From Burkholderia ambifaria AMMD (GTDB lineage Bacteria > Pseudomonadota > Gammaproteobacteria > Burkholderiales > Burkholderiaceae), in assembly GCF_000203915.1 (NCBI RefSeq), contig NC_008390.1:2356001-2420000 (forward strand): a stretch of DNA of 64,000 nt. The letters run 5' to 3'. How positions within the stretch are numbered: position 1 is the stretch's first letter; each line of letters begins with the position of its first letter. Shown here piece by piece: positions 47,532 through 56,736 of the stretch. The notes below the pieces were generated by a model. That model saw only the letters and a list, made by a program, of their open reading frames with translations. It was not told the origin of the DNA and searched no databases. The position numbers were made by a program, and so were the translations under genes.

Positions 47532-49058
47532 TCAAGGCTCCAGATGCAGTTCCTGGATCTTGCGCGTGATCGTGTTGCGGCCGATGCCGAGCCGCTCCGC
47601 CGCCTCGACCTTGCGGCCGCGCGTGAAGTCGAGCGCCTCGCGGATCACGGCCGCCTCGAAGCGGCGCGCGAGCTCGTCCATCACGTCGGCCGAGTTCTCG
47701 CGCAACAGCCGTGCGACTTCGGTGCGCAGCCCGTTTTCCCACATCGGATAGCCGGCCGGCGCACCGTTCGGCGCGGCCGCGACGGGCGCCGCCGTCAACG
47801 GCGCCGCACCGGCCGCCGGCTGTACGCGCAGCGCGTCGCCACCGCCGATGCTCGCGCCGCCGTGCGCATCGATGCCATCGGCCGTCGCAGTCACCGGCGC
47901 GCCTGCCGGCACGAGGTCGGGCGGCAGATCCTTGATCTCGACCGTCTGCGCTGGCGCCATCACGGTCAGCCAGTTCGCGAGATTCTCGAGCTGCCGCACG
48001 TTGCCGGGGAACGACAACGACGTCAGGTACGCCAGCGCGTCGTCGGACACGCGCTTGGGCTCGACGCCGAGATCGCGCGCGCTCTTCTGCAGGAAGTGGC
48101 GCGTGAGCAGCGCGATATCCTCGCTGCGTTCGCGCAGCGGCGGCAGCCGCAGCCGGATCACGTTGAGCCGGTGGTAAAGGTCCTCGCGGAACAGCCCCTG
48201 CCGCACGCGCGCCTCGAGATTCTGATGCGTCGCGGCGATCACGCGCACGTTCGCGCGCAGCGGGTTGTGGCCGCCGACGCGGTAGAACTGCCCGTCCGAC
48301 AGCACGCGCAACAAGCGCGTCTGCAGGTCGAACGGCATGTCGCCGATTTCGTCGAGGAACAGCGTGCCGTTCTCGGCCTGTTCGAAGCGGCCCTGGCGCG
48401 TCGTCTGCGCGCCGGTGAACGCGCCGCGCTCATGGCCGAACAGTTCGGATTCGAGCAGGTCCTTCGGGATCGCCGCGGTGTTCAGCGCGATGAACGGTCC
48501 GTTCGCGCGCGGGCTGTGCCGGTGGAGCGCCCGTGCGACGAGCTCCTTGCCGGTGCCCGATTCGCCGGTGATCAGCACGGTCGCGGCCGAATGCGACAGG
48601 CGGCCGATCGCGCGGAACATGTCCTGCATCGCGGGCGCCTGGCCGAGCATCTCGGGCGCCTCGGCCACGCGCTCGTCCTGCGGCGCGCCGCCGCGCAGGC
48701 TTTCCTCGACCGCGCGGCGGATCAGCTCCACCGCCTTGTCGACGTCGAACGGCTTCGCGAGATATTCGAACGCGCCGCCCTGGAACGCCGCGACGGCGCT
48801 GTCGAGATCGGAGAACGCCGTCATGATGATGACGGGCAGGTCCGGCAGACGCTCGTGCACCGCCTGCAACAACTCGAGGCCGGAGCCGCCCGGCATCCGG
48901 ATGTCGGATACGAGCACCTGCGGCGTCTCGTGGTCGAGCGCGGCCAGCGCGTCGCGCACGTTCGCGAAACTCTTCGTCGCGAAGCTGTCCCGGGCGAGTG
49001 CCTTTTCGAGCACCCAGCGGATCGATTGGTCGTCGTCTACTATCCAGATCGGCTTCAT
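47532..49058 (-). CDS. ntrC: Nitrogen regulator NtrC (sigma-54 activator)
   Basis: Enhancer-binding protein of nitrogen-limited transcription. The 508 residues comprise a receiver (D52 in VSDIRM), an AAA+ domain with Walker A GESGTGKE and the sigma-54 contact motif GAFTGA, and a C-terminal Fis-type helix-turn-helix (AERLGIGRNTITRKIQEL). An Ala/Gly/Pro-rich insert (about 385-445) precedes the DNA-binding domain. It follows ntrB by 45 bases and probably acts on the glnA promoter upstream. Confidence 0.96.
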   Translation of the reverse strand: MKPIWIVDDDQSIRWVLEKALARDSFATKSFANVRDALAALDHETPQVLVSDIRMPGGSGLELLQAVHERLPDLPVIIMTAFSDLDSAVAAFQGGAFEYLAKPFDVDKAVELIRRAVEESLRGGAPQDERVAEAPEMLGQAPAMQDMFRAIGRLSHSAATVLITGESGTGKELVARALHRHSPRANGPFIALNTAAIPKDLLESELFGHERGAFTGAQTTRQGRFEQAENGTLFLDEIGDMPFDLQTRLLRVLSDGQFYRVGGHNPLRANVRVIAATHQNLEARVRQGLFREDLYHRLNVIRLRLPPLRERSEDIALLTRHFLQKSARDLGVEPKRVSDDALAYLTSLSFPGNVRQLENLANWLTVMAPAQTVEIKDLPPDLVPAGAPVTATADGIDAHGGASIGGGDALRVQPAAGAAPLTAAPVAAAPNGAPAGYPMWENGLRTEVARLLRENSADVMDELARRFEAAVIREALDFTRGRKVEAAERLGIGRNTITRKIQELHLEP

Positions 49059-49103
49059 AGGTCGGTCAGTATTGGTGAATCCGGTGAATCGCCATACCGC
49101 CGC

Positions 49104-50246
49104 TCAATGGTCGAGCGGCAGCAGGATCTGAAATTCGGTACGTCCCGGCCGGCTCTCGACCTCGATCATCCCGTCGTGCTGCTGCACGAAAGTCTGCGCG
49201 AGCGTGAGGCCGAGGCCGCTGCCGTCGTCGCGCCCGGACACGAGCGGATAGAAGATCCGGTCGCGGATCTCTTCCGGAATGCCGGGCCCGTTGTCGACTA
49301 CATGCAAGTCCAGTGCCAGTTTGTACAGGCGCTTCGCGACCGTCACCTTGCGCGCGACGCGCGTGCGCAGCTCGATCTTCGCGTCGCCCTGCGCGATCCG
49401 CTCGCGCAGCGCCTGCGCCGCGTTGCGCACGATGTTCAGCAGCGCCTGGATCAGCTGCTCCTTGTCGCCGCGCAGGTCGGGCACGCTGACGTCGTAGTCG
49501 CGCTCGATCGTGAGCCCGCGCGGAAATTCCGCGAGCATCACCGCGCGCACGCGTTCGCACACTTCATGAATGTTCACGTCGCCGACGATGTGCGGATGCC
49601 GGTGCGGCTCCAGCAAGCGGTCGACGAGCGTCTGCAGGCGGTCGGACTCCTTGATGATCACCTGCGTGTATTCGCGCAGCTCGCCGCGCTCACGCTCGCT
49701 CAGCTCGAATTCGAGCAGCTGGGCTGCGCCGCGAATGCCGCCGAGCGGGTTCTTGATCTCGTGCGCGAGATTGCGGATCAGTTGCTTGTTGACCGCGGTC
49801 AGGTCGTGGATCCGCTCCTCGCGATCCGTGCGCGACTGCCGTTCGTTCTCGAACAGTTCGACGAGCACGAAATCGGGCGCGGTCTCGAGGAAGCCGACGA
49901 TCGCATGCACGTGCAGCGCCTCGTGGCCGGGCCGGTCGAGCACCGTGTCGAGATGCGTCGCGTGAAAGCGCTCCTGGCCGATCGCGGTGATCGTTGCCGC
50001 GAGCTCGTTCGCGTTCGGAAAAATCTCGCCCCACGGCCGCTGCGCGAGCTGCCGCCGCGAGATGTCGAGCATCGCCTCCGCGGACGGGTTCGCGAACGCG
50101 ACCCTGAGCGTCTTGCGGTCGAGCACGATCACGACCGTCGGCAGTGCTTCCAGCCCCGCAAGCAGGCCCGAGCGCGCGAGCCGCTCGTCTTCCGTCAGTC
50201 GCTCGGGCTGCCCCGTCTTCGCCTTGATCAGATTTTTCAGAGCCAT
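49104..50246 (-). CDS. ntrB: Nitrogen sensor histidine kinase NtrB
   Basis: Cytoplasmic kinase/phosphatase of NtrC, controlled by PII. Its 380 residues have an N-terminal PAS-like domain, HisKA with H162 in NLAHEIKNPLGGIRGAAQLLE, and HATPase_c with LLNIVRNAAQAL, DNGPGIP and GSGLGLTLAQT. It lies between glnA and ntrC on the same strand, downstream of a terminator after glnA. Confidence 0.96.
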   Translation of the reverse strand: MALKNLIKAKTGQPERLTEDERLARSGLLAGLEALPTVVIVLDRKTLRVAFANPSAEAMLDISRRQLAQRPWGEIFPNANELAATITAIGQERFHATHLDTVLDRPGHEALHVHAIVGFLETAPDFVLVELFENERQSRTDREERIHDLTAVNKQLIRNLAHEIKNPLGGIRGAAQLLEFELSERERGELREYTQVIIKESDRLQTLVDRLLEPHRHPHIVGDVNIHEVCERVRAVMLAEFPRGLTIERDYDVSVPDLRGDKEQLIQALLNIVRNAAQALRERIAQGDAKIELRTRVARKVTVAKRLYKLALDLHVVDNGPGIPEEIRDRIFYPLVSGRDDGSGLGLTLAQTFVQQHDGMIEVESRPGRTEFQILLPLDH

Positions 50247-50292
50247 CTTGCGTATCGTCGCGCCTCACCGGGGGGGAACATGAAAATTTGCG

Positions 50293-50327
50293 GAACAAAA
50301 AAGGGACGGCTGGACGCCGTCCCCTTT
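50293..50327 (-). terminator. Terminator between glnA and ntrB
   Basis: On the minus strand, stem GGGACGGC/GCCGTCCC with a five-base loop followed by six T. It lies about 80 bases after the glnA stop and would limit read-through from glnA into ntrBC. Confidence 0.88.
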
Positions 50328-50407
50328 CAGACTCCGCGGTTCCCGCCGCAGGCCGCGCGACGGGAACGAACCGGCATGACGGCGCTCACTCGAAGCGCCA
50401 TCGCCGA

Positions 50408-51823
50408 TTACAGCGAGTAGTACATCTCGAACTCGATCGGATGCGTCGTCATGCGGAACTTCGCCAGCTCCTGCTCCTTCAGCGCGAGGTACGCATCGAG
50501 CATGCTGTCGGTGAACACGCCGCCGCGCGTCAGGAACTCGCGATCCTTGTCGAGCGCTTCCAGTGCCTGGTCGAGGCCCGCGCAGACGGTCGGGATCTTT
50601 GCATCCTCTTCCGGCGGCAGGTCGTACAGGTTCTTGTCCGCGGCTTCGCCCGGATGAATCTTGTTCTGGATCCCGTCGAGGCCGGCCATCATCAGCGCCG
50701 TGAAGCACAGGTACGGGTTCGCCATCGGATCCGGGAAGCGCGTTTCGATACGGCGACCCTTCGGGTTCGACACGTGCGGAATGCGGATCGATGCCGAACG
50801 GTTACGCGCCGAGTAAGCGAGCTTGACCGGGGCTTCGAAGTGCGGGACCAGACGCTTGTACGAGTTCGTCGTCGGGTTCGTGATCGCGTTCAGCGCACGG
50901 GCGTGCTTGATGATGCCGCCGATGTAGAACAGCGCCAGTTCCGACAGGCCGGCATAGCCGTTGCCCGCGAACAGGTTCTGGCCGTCCTTCCAGATCGACT
51001 GGTGAACGTGCATGCCCGAACCGTTGTCGCCGACGACCGGCTTCGGCATGAACGTCGCCGTCTTGCCGTACGAGTGCGCGACGTTATGGATGATGTACTT
51101 CGACCATTGCGTCCAGTCGGCGCGCTGAACCAGCGTCGAGAACTTCGTGCCGATTTCGTTCTGGCCCTGGCCCGCCACTTCGTGGTGGTGCACTTCGACC
51201 GGGATGCCGAGCTGTTCGAGCAGCAGGCACATTTCCGAACGCATGTCCTGGAACGTGTCGACCGGCGCGACCGGGAAGTAGCCGCCCTTCGTGCCCGGAC
51301 GGTGGCCCGTGTTGCCGCCTTCGAATTCCTTGCCTGCCGACCACGGTGCTTCTTCGGAGTTGATCTTCACGAAGCAGCCCGACATGTCCGTGTTCCACTG
51401 GACCGAGTCGAAAATGAAGAATTCCGGCTCCGGACCGAAGTAGGCCGTGTCGCCGATGCCCGTGCTCTTCAGGTACGCTTCGCCGCGCTTCGCGAGCGAA
51501 CGCGGATCGCGCTCGTAGCCCTTGCCGTCGGCCGGTTCGACCACGTCGCAGGTCAGCACGAGGGTCGACTCTTCATAGAACGGGTCGACGAAGGCAGCGC
51601 TCGGGTCCGGCATGAGCAGCATGTCCGACGCCTCGATGCCCTTCCAGCCGGCGATCGACGAGCCGTCGAATGCATGGCCGCTTTCGAACTTGTCTTCGTC
51701 AAACGCCGAAACCGGTACCGACACGTGCTGTTCCTTGCCGCGCGTATCCGTGAAGCGGAAATCGACAAACTTGACGTCCTCGTCCTTCACGAGCTGCATG
51801 ACGTCGGCGACGGTTTTACTCAT
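50408..51823 (-). CDS. glnA: Glutamine synthetase type I
   Basis: Makes glutamine from glutamate, ammonia and ATP; the entry point for nitrogen assimilation. Length 471 residues. Conserved segments [44 protein letters not shown] and the adenylylation-site tyrosine in NLYDLPPEE are present, so it is probably regulated by adenylylation (GS-I-beta). The promoter region carries a sigma-54 site and NtrC-like boxes. Confidence 0.98.
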   Translation of the reverse strand: MSKTVADVMQLVKDEDVKFVDFRFTDTRGKEQHVSVPVSAFDEDKFESGHAFDGSSIAGWKGIEASDMLLMPDPSAAFVDPFYEESTLVLTCDVVEPADGKGYERDPRSLAKRGEAYLKSTGIGDTAYFGPEPEFFIFDSVQWNTDMSGCFVKINSEEAPWSAGKEFEGGNTGHRPGTKGGYFPVAPVDTFQDMRSEMCLLLEQLGIPVEVHHHEVAGQGQNEIGTKFSTLVQRADWTQWSKYIIHNVAHSYGKTATFMPKPVVGDNGSGMHVHQSIWKDGQNLFAGNGYAGLSELALFYIGGIIKHARALNAITNPTTNSYKRLVPHFEAPVKLAYSARNRSASIRIPHVSNPKGRRIETRFPDPMANPYLCFTALMMAGLDGIQNKIHPGEAADKNLYDLPPEEDAKIPTVCAGLDQALEALDKDREFLTRGGVFTDSMLDAYLALKEQELAKFRMTTHPIEFEMYYSL

Positions 51824-51934
51824 AACCTCTTCTCCTGATTGAACAATTCCGGCGGACTGGGAACCGCCTCGTTTACCGAGCTGCCCGGAGTCTGGCTTTG
51901 GCGCAGCGCGCCCCGGGTCGACCGAATTCTATAT

Positions 51935-51950
51935 AGCAGCAACCGTGCCA
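51935..51950 (-). promoter_or_regulatory. Sigma-54 promoter of glnA
   Basis: Minus-strand TGGCACGGTTGCTGCT has GG and GC exactly ten bases apart, with TGGCACG fully matching the -24 consensus. Transcription is predicted to start near 51924, about 100 bases before the glnA ATG. Confidence 0.88.
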
Positions 51951-52048
51951 GCCATGCACAGATGCGACATGAATCGCGCCAGCCCGCGCCACCACGGGGC
52001 CCTGCTGCGCGATTCCGGGGCCGGGCGCCGCACCGGGGGCCGGACGAT

Positions 52049-52065
52049 CGCACTGAAATGGTGCA
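52049..52065. promoter_or_regulatory. NtrC-like box 1 upstream of glnA
   Basis: CGCACTGAAATGGTGCA resembles the NtrC dyad TGCACCA-N3-TGGTGCA; the right half is perfect. It lies about 100 bases upstream of the sigma-54 site. Confidence 0.7.
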
Positions 52066-52118
52066 ATCTCCGGAGGGCCCATGCGCGGCTGAATCATTGT
52101 GGTGCATGCGTACCATTC

Positions 52119-52135
52119 TGCACTCTTTTGGTGAG
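52119..52135. promoter_or_regulatory. NtrC-like box 2 upstream of glnA
   Basis: TGCACTCTTTTGGTGAG matches the same dyad with a perfect left core and TGGTG on the right. It lies 70 bases from box 1, near seven helical turns, so both may face the same side. Confidence 0.68.
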
Positions 52136-52232
52136 CACGGGGCGGTGCATGCGGGGCAGGCTACGCGCACATCGGCGCGGCGGCGGCGCGCTAGAATGTT
52201 CGTTTGACCGAACCATACGGAGACCTCCTGCC

Positions 52233-52697
52233 ATGAGTACGCTCGATCAGCTTTACGCGAAGGCCGAAGAACGCCGCACCCAAGGCGCGCTCAACTATGC
52301 CGGCGCGCTGCTGCCGGTCGAGGCATTCGAACTGCTGCAGCTCGACCCGTCGGCGCGCCTTGTCGACGTGCGCACCCGCGCCGAGCTCGACTGGGTCGGC
52401 CGCCCGCTCGTCGGCGACGGCCAGTACCTGCACGTCGAATGGACGCGCTATCCGGGCGGCGTACCGAACGCCGAATTCGTCAACGAACTGAAGGCAGCCC
52501 TCCCGGCCGATACGCCCATCCTGTTCCTGTGCCGCAGCGCCGCGCGCTCGAAGCTCGCCGCGGTCGCGTCGGCGCACGCCGGCTTCACGAAGGCGTTCGA
52601 CCTGCTCGAAGGCTTCGAAGGCGGCAAGGACGGCGAAGGCCACCGCAAGACGGTCGACGGCTGGTGCTTCCGGAAACTGCCGTGGATCGGCGCCTGA
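52233..52697 (+). CDS. Single-domain rhodanese-like protein
   Basis: 154-residue rhodanese-fold protein, probably cytoplasmic. The active-site cysteine is C100 in the loop LCRSAARSK, a typical CRSxxRS sulfurtransferase pattern, and VDVRTRAEL marks the strand before the substrate pocket. It may carry persulfide sulfur, but the acceptor is unknown. The ATG at 52233 has GGAG-like bases upstream. It is divergent from glnA. Confidence 0.88.
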   Translation: MSTLDQLYAKAEERRTQGALNYAGALLPVEAFELLQLDPSARLVDVRTRAELDWVGRPLVGDGQYLHVEWTRYPGGVPNAEFVNELKAALPADTPILFLCRSAARSKLAAVASAHAGFTKAFDLLEGFEGGKDGEGHRKTVDGWCFRKLPWIGA

Positions 52698-52824
52698 GCG
52701 CGCATCCGTTCAGGCACGCCCGACTGCCACATCGTCGAGCCGGGCGATGACATCCCGATGACGGGCCGCGTTGCGCGGCCCGTGGTTTTTGCGCGGCCCG
52801 TTTGCGTGAAGGATCGCGGGCCGC

Positions 52825-53640
52825 TCAGGCGCGCGGCGCATCCGGTTCGACAACATCGCCGCCGAGCAGGTGCACGCCTTCGCGCAGCTTCACGAACGCG
52901 GCCGCGACCGCTTCCGGCTCGCCCTTCACGCCGAGATCGATATGCCGGCGCGCGTAGATCCCGCCGCGCTCCGCGTCGCCCACGCTCGGCAGGCTGAAGA
53001 CGCGCACGCCGGGGAAATCGCGCTCGATGCTCTCCATCAGCGGCGTCAACGTCGATTCGGGCAGTTCGAACACGAACAGCGAGCGCTCCGCGTGCGGCGT
53101 CACATGATGGAGATGCTGGTACTTCGTATCGAGCACCCATTCGATCATCGGCCACGCCATCACCGGGAAGCCGGGCACGAAATGGAGCTCGCCGACCGAG
53201 AAACCGGGAATCCGGTTATAGCCGTTCGGGATGATCGTCGCGCCCACCGGAAACACGCCCATGTTGAAGCGGTGCCGGTTTTCCGGCGAATCGAAGTCGA
53301 CCGGCGTGGCCGGATCGGTATGCGTCTCGCGGATGCGCTCCGAAATCAGCGCCTTCGCTTCCGGATGCAGCGCGAGCGGCACGCCGAGCGCGGCGGCGGC
53401 GCACTGGCGCGTATGGTCGTCCGGCGTCGCGCCGATCCCGCCCGTGCAAAACACGATGTCGCCGGACGCGATCGCGCGGGCGAGCGTCGCGGTGATCCGC
53501 GCCGGATCGTCGCCGACGTATTCGGCCCAGTCGAGCGCGAGGCCGCGCGCGCCGAGCAGCTCGATGACCTTCGCCAGATGCTTGTCTTGTCGGCGGCCCG
53601 AAAGGATTTCGTCGCCGATGATGATGATGCCGATGCTCAT
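52825..53640 (-). CDS. CinA-like molybdopterin-binding domain protein
   Basis: 271-residue protein of the CinA N-terminal/MoaB-like family (competence/damage-inducible protein A type). It has GIIIIGDEILSGRRQDKH near the start and FCTGGIGATPDDHT in the nucleotide/cofactor-binding loop. The C-terminal nicotinamide-nucleotide amidase domain of full-length CinA is absent. Start ATG 53638-53640 overlaps the stop of the EI24 gene by four bases, so the two are translationally coupled. Activity in relatives includes NMN/ADP-ribose hydrolysis; not proven here. Confidence 0.88.
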   Translation of the reverse strand: MSIGIIIIGDEILSGRRQDKHLAKVIELLGARGLALDWAEYVGDDPARITATLARAIASGDIVFCTGGIGATPDDHTRQCAAAALGVPLALHPEAKALISERIRETHTDPATPVDFDSPENRHRFNMGVFPVGATIIPNGYNRIPGFSVGELHFVPGFPVMAWPMIEWVLDTKYQHLHHVTPHAERSLFVFELPESTLTPLMESIERDFPGVRVFSLPSVGDAERGGIYARRHIDLGVKGEPEAVAAAFVKLREGVHLLGGDVVEPDAPRA

Positions 53641-54464
53641 GCCTGCCCCATGTCGATTGCGGTGGCGCGCGAGCTTGCGCGCAGGTCGTCCAGCGCGCGC
53701 AGGCAATAGTGCCCGAACCACAGCGCCGAGAAGACCAGGATGAAAGCGTAAACCCAGATCATGGCCGCCGCCACGAACGGAAACAGCACCATCATCCAGA
53801 CCGACGACACCCACACGAAGGTCGGCACGGTGCCGAGCAGCCCGGTCGCGACGCCGATGCCGATCAGCGGCCAGCGATGCTGTCGCACGAGCGCGCGGCG
53901 CTCGTCGCGGCTCGCGTGCTGGGCGAGCGCGTCGTAGGTCATCACGCGGTACGTGAGCCAGCCCCAGATCACGGGTGGCAGCAGCGCGAAGAACGGCGGA
54001 ATCAGCCACAGGGGAATCGTGACGACGAGCAGCACGACGCCGACGAGCGCCGCGCCGAGCGAATTGACCACGCTGCCGACGAAGGTGCCGCCCCGCTTCG
54101 CCTCGAGCGCGGCGAACTGGCGGTTCGACAGGTGCTTGATCACGACGGGCATCGAGATCGTCGCGATCAGCAGCAGCACGGTCAGCACGATCAGCGGAAT
54201 CGCGAGCGACACGACGACGAACGGCGCGACGACCGCATGCAGCTGCGACATCCCGATCGCGTCGAACGCGCGGTACAGCGCGGCGGTCAGCACGAAGCCG
54301 TCGAGCGCGCCGCGCGCGGCATCGATCAGCGTCTGCCACGAGAACCACAGCAACACGCCCCACAGCAGCGCCGAGACGACGAACGGCATCAGGGTCAGCC
54401 ACAGCATGCGCGGGTGCAGCGCGCTGGCGAGCGCCCGGATGAAGGAGCGCAGCAAGTCGTTCAT
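53637..54464 (-). CDS. EI24 domain-containing membrane protein
   Basis: Inner-membrane protein of 275 residues in the EI24/CysZ-like family, with about six hydrophobic segments: around 22-45, 75-110, 150-180 and 210-260. CysZ transports sulfate in E. coli; this homologue's substrate is unknown. The start ATG at 54462-54464 (MNDLLRSFIRAL) is chosen over an upstream ATG that would run into the inverted repeat. It is followed by the CinA-like gene with ATGA overlap. Confidence 0.86.
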   Translation of the reverse strand: MNDLLRSFIRALASALHPRMLWLTLMPFVVSALLWGVLLWFSWQTLIDAARGALDGFVLTAALYRAFDAIGMSQLHAVVAPFVVVSLAIPLIVLTVLLLIATISMPVVIKHLSNRQFAALEAKRGGTFVGSVVNSLGAALVGVVLLVVTIPLWLIPPFFALLPPVIWGWLTYRVMTYDALAQHASRDERRALVRQHRWPLIGIGVATGLLGTVPTFVWVSSVWMMVLFPFVAAAMIWVYAFILVFSALWFGHYCLRALDDLRASSRATAIDMGQA

Positions 54465-54504
54465 GCGAACCTGTATCGACGGAGAAAAACGGGGAAAGGA
54501 TAAA

Positions 54505-54546
54505 CCACACGGCCCGCATGCGCCAAAGCGCATGCGGGCCGTGTGG
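54505..54546. repeat. Perfect 19-base inverted repeat
   Basis: Arms at 54505-54523 and 54528-54546 are perfectly complementary, with loop CAAA. There is no adjacent T-tract on either strand. It lies between the desaturase stop (higher coordinates) and the EI24 start. Confidence 0.9.
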
Positions 54547-54575
54547 GAAAGCGGTTCAACGGGACGGTGACGAGC

Positions 54576-55550
54576 TCAGGCCGACGCCGCGCCGCGCTTC
54601 GCGGGAACGAGGCGCCGGAAGATCCGCACGAACGCGAGGCCGTGCTGCGCCCAGAAGCCGTCGCCGTAGGACACGCCGTCGACCTGCTCGCGAATGCCGG
54701 TCGGCTCGACCGTGCGGTTCCACGACGCGGTGCCGAACATCACGTCCCACCACGGGAACAGCACGCCGAAGTTGCAGCCGTACTTGGTGCCTTCATGGCC
54801 GTAGCCGACCGCGTGGTGGCGCCGGTGGAAGGTCGGGCTCACGAGCAGGCGCTCGCCGAGCCGGCCGAACGACAGTCGCGCATTCGTATGCTGGATGCTC
54901 TGCAGGAAGTTGGTGACCGCGGTCAGCACGACGAACTGCGACGGCGTCACGCCGATCACGAGCGCGATCGCCGCGAAGAAGCACGACTGGAGCACGTCGT
55001 CGAGCAGGTGGTTGCGGTCGTCGCACCACAGCGACATCTGCCGCTGGCTGTGATGGACCGCGTGCAGCTCCCACCAGATCCCGAACTTGTGCTGCCAGCG
55101 GTGATACCAGTAGCCGGCGAAGTCGAGCACGACGAGGTAGATCGCGAACGCGACGATCGGCTGCGAGGTCACGCCGGGCCACAGATAGTCGAGGTTGAAG
55201 TTCGCGACGCCGTGCAGGCGCAGCCACGACTGGAACTTGTCGAACACCGGCTGCAGCGCGAAGAAGAAGAACAGCGCATAGATGCCGAGCTTCGAGATCG
55301 CCGTGTAGATCACGTCGACCCGCACCGCGCGGCGGTTCTTCCAGCGCTCGACGGGCGCGAGCGCCTCGAGCGGGCGCAGCAGCGCGAACATCAGCACCAT
55401 CTGCAGCGCGCCGATGATCACCCAGTACAGTGCGTCGTAGGTGTCCTCGTCATAGTCCATCAGGTTGAACTTGAAGAGGAGCGGCTGCACGACGTCGACG
55501 TACAGCCAGGTCTGGATGTCCGACACGAACGCATCGATCAGGTGCAGCAT
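54576..55550 (-). CDS. Fatty acid hydroxylase/sterol desaturase superfamily protein
   Basis: Di-iron integral-membrane oxygenase family, 324 residues. The histidine boxes are HRWQH, HAVHH and HRRHH in the usual order around residues 150-240, with several transmembrane helices before and between them. Substrate unknown; bacterial relatives modify lipids or carotenoids. It starts 16 bases after the beta-propeller gene and is probably co-transcribed with it. Confidence 0.9.
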   Translation of the reverse strand: MLHLIDAFVSDIQTWLYVDVVQPLLFKFNLMDYDEDTYDALYWVIIGALQMVLMFALLRPLEALAPVERWKNRRAVRVDVIYTAISKLGIYALFFFFALQPVFDKFQSWLRLHGVANFNLDYLWPGVTSQPIVAFAIYLVVLDFAGYWYHRWQHKFGIWWELHAVHHSQRQMSLWCDDRNHLLDDVLQSCFFAAIALVIGVTPSQFVVLTAVTNFLQSIQHTNARLSFGRLGERLLVSPTFHRRHHAVGYGHEGTKYGCNFGVLFPWWDVMFGTASWNRTVEPTGIREQVDGVSYGDGFWAQHGLAFVRIFRRLVPAKRGAASA

Positions 55551-55566
55551 CGTTCGCCTCCGCCCG

Positions 55567-56556
55567 TCACGCGCCGTTCGCAGCCTTCCACGGCGCGCGG
55601 TCGTAGAAGTAGATCCCGTGCGGCGAACGGCCGACGGCGATCGTCTGCACCAGCTTGCGCGATGCCAGATCGATGATACCGACCTTCTTCGCGAAGCGGA
55701 ACGTCACCCACAGCGTCTTCTTGTCGGCCGACAGCTCCATGTCGTCCGGCCCCGGCAGCAGGCCGGTGATGTCGCCGACGTTGGTGAGCGTGTTCTCGTC
55801 GAGGATGCTGATCGTGTTCGCGACCCGGTTCGTGACGGCGACGTGCGTGCCGTCGGCGAGCGAGCGGAAGTTGTGCGCGCCCTTGCCCGTGTAGATCTGC
55901 TTGACGACCTTCTGGTTGCGCCAGTCGACGACCGCGACGTAATCCGCGCCGGTCATGCCGACCAGCAGGAACTTGTCGTCCGGCGTGAGCCACAGGCCGG
56001 CCGGCACCTTGCCGACCTTCATCTTCCACTTGACCGTCTGCGTCGGCAGGTCGATCGCCGCGATCTCGCCGGACACCTGCAGCGACACGAGCAGCGTCTT
56101 GCTGTCCTTCGTGAACGCGAGGTGGCTCGGCATCACCGCGAGCGGCACGCGCTTCGCGAGGTGCACGTCGTGGCCGTCATAGCTGTAGATGTCGACGCGA
56201 TCGAGCCGCAGCCCTGCCGCCGCGAACCACTTGCGGTCGGGCGAGAAGCCGAGCTGGTACGGATCGTCGATCCCTTCGACGGTGCGCTGCAGCTTGCCCG
56301 TCTTCGGATCGAGGAACATCAGGCTGTTCGAGATCGAATTTGCGACGATCAGCGACGAATTGTCGGGCGTCGCCATCAGATGGTGCGGCTCCTTGCCGGT
56401 CGGCAGCGTGGAGACGACCTCGCGGGTCTGCTGATCGATCAGGGAAAGCGTCGCTTCGGCCGAGTTGAGGATGATCACGTTATTCGCGTGTGCGGCCGGC
56501 GCCAGCACGGCGGCGGCCAGCGCGAGTGCGCGGCCGAGGGAAAGGAAAGTGCGCAT
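55567..56556 (-). CDS. Secreted YncE-like beta-propeller protein
   Basis: 329 residues with a signal peptide (MRTFLSLGRALALAAAVLAPAAHA) and about seven repeats of the YVTN/NHL beta-propeller type (for example SAEATLSLIDQQTREVVSTLPTG, VANTISILDENTL). Such periplasmic propellers often bind partner proteins or cofactors; no catalytic residues are evident. A minus-strand TACAAT at 56584-56589 is a possible -10. It is first in a pair with the desaturase-family gene. Confidence 0.88.
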   Translation of the reverse strand: MRTFLSLGRALALAAAVLAPAAHANNVIILNSAEATLSLIDQQTREVVSTLPTGKEPHHLMATPDNSSLIVANSISNSLMFLDPKTGKLQRTVEGIDDPYQLGFSPDRKWFAAAGLRLDRVDIYSYDGHDVHLAKRVPLAVMPSHLAFTKDSKTLLVSLQVSGEIAAIDLPTQTVKWKMKVGKVPAGLWLTPDDKFLLVGMTGADYVAVVDWRNQKVVKQIYTGKGAHNFRSLADGTHVAVTNRVANTISILDENTLTNVGDITGLLPGPDDMELSADKKTLWVTFRFAKKVGIIDLASRKLVQTIAVGRSPHGIYFYDRAPWKAANGA

Positions 56557-56736
56557 GAAGACTCACGTCGTGGAACAGCAGTCATTGTAGAACGTTCGAC
56601 CGGCCCCGCCGGTTGACGCAAGCCCGGATTGCGCCACATTGACGCACGCCGCGGCGGCCGGGCGGCCGACTGCGGCAGGCGTCGCGGGGCGGCAGCGGCC
56701 GACCGCCGGCGCGGGGGCCGGCGGGCCGCCGTTGCG

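Larger units (their letters stand above)
51824..52232. other. glnA / rhodanese intergenic control region
   Basis: A 409-base divergent region. It holds the glnA sigma-54 promoter and two NtrC-like boxes, and a TAGAAT -10-like hexamer (52192-52197) before the rhodanese gene. No additional gene is seen. Confidence 0.6.

Noticed and set aside
47484..50420. 978-codon plus-strand frame opposite ntrC and ntrB
   Set aside because: Antisense shadow; both opposite genes carry complete catalytic motifs.
54505..54546. The 19-base inverted repeat as a classical terminator
   Set aside because: No T-run follows on either strand, so it is listed only as a repeat.
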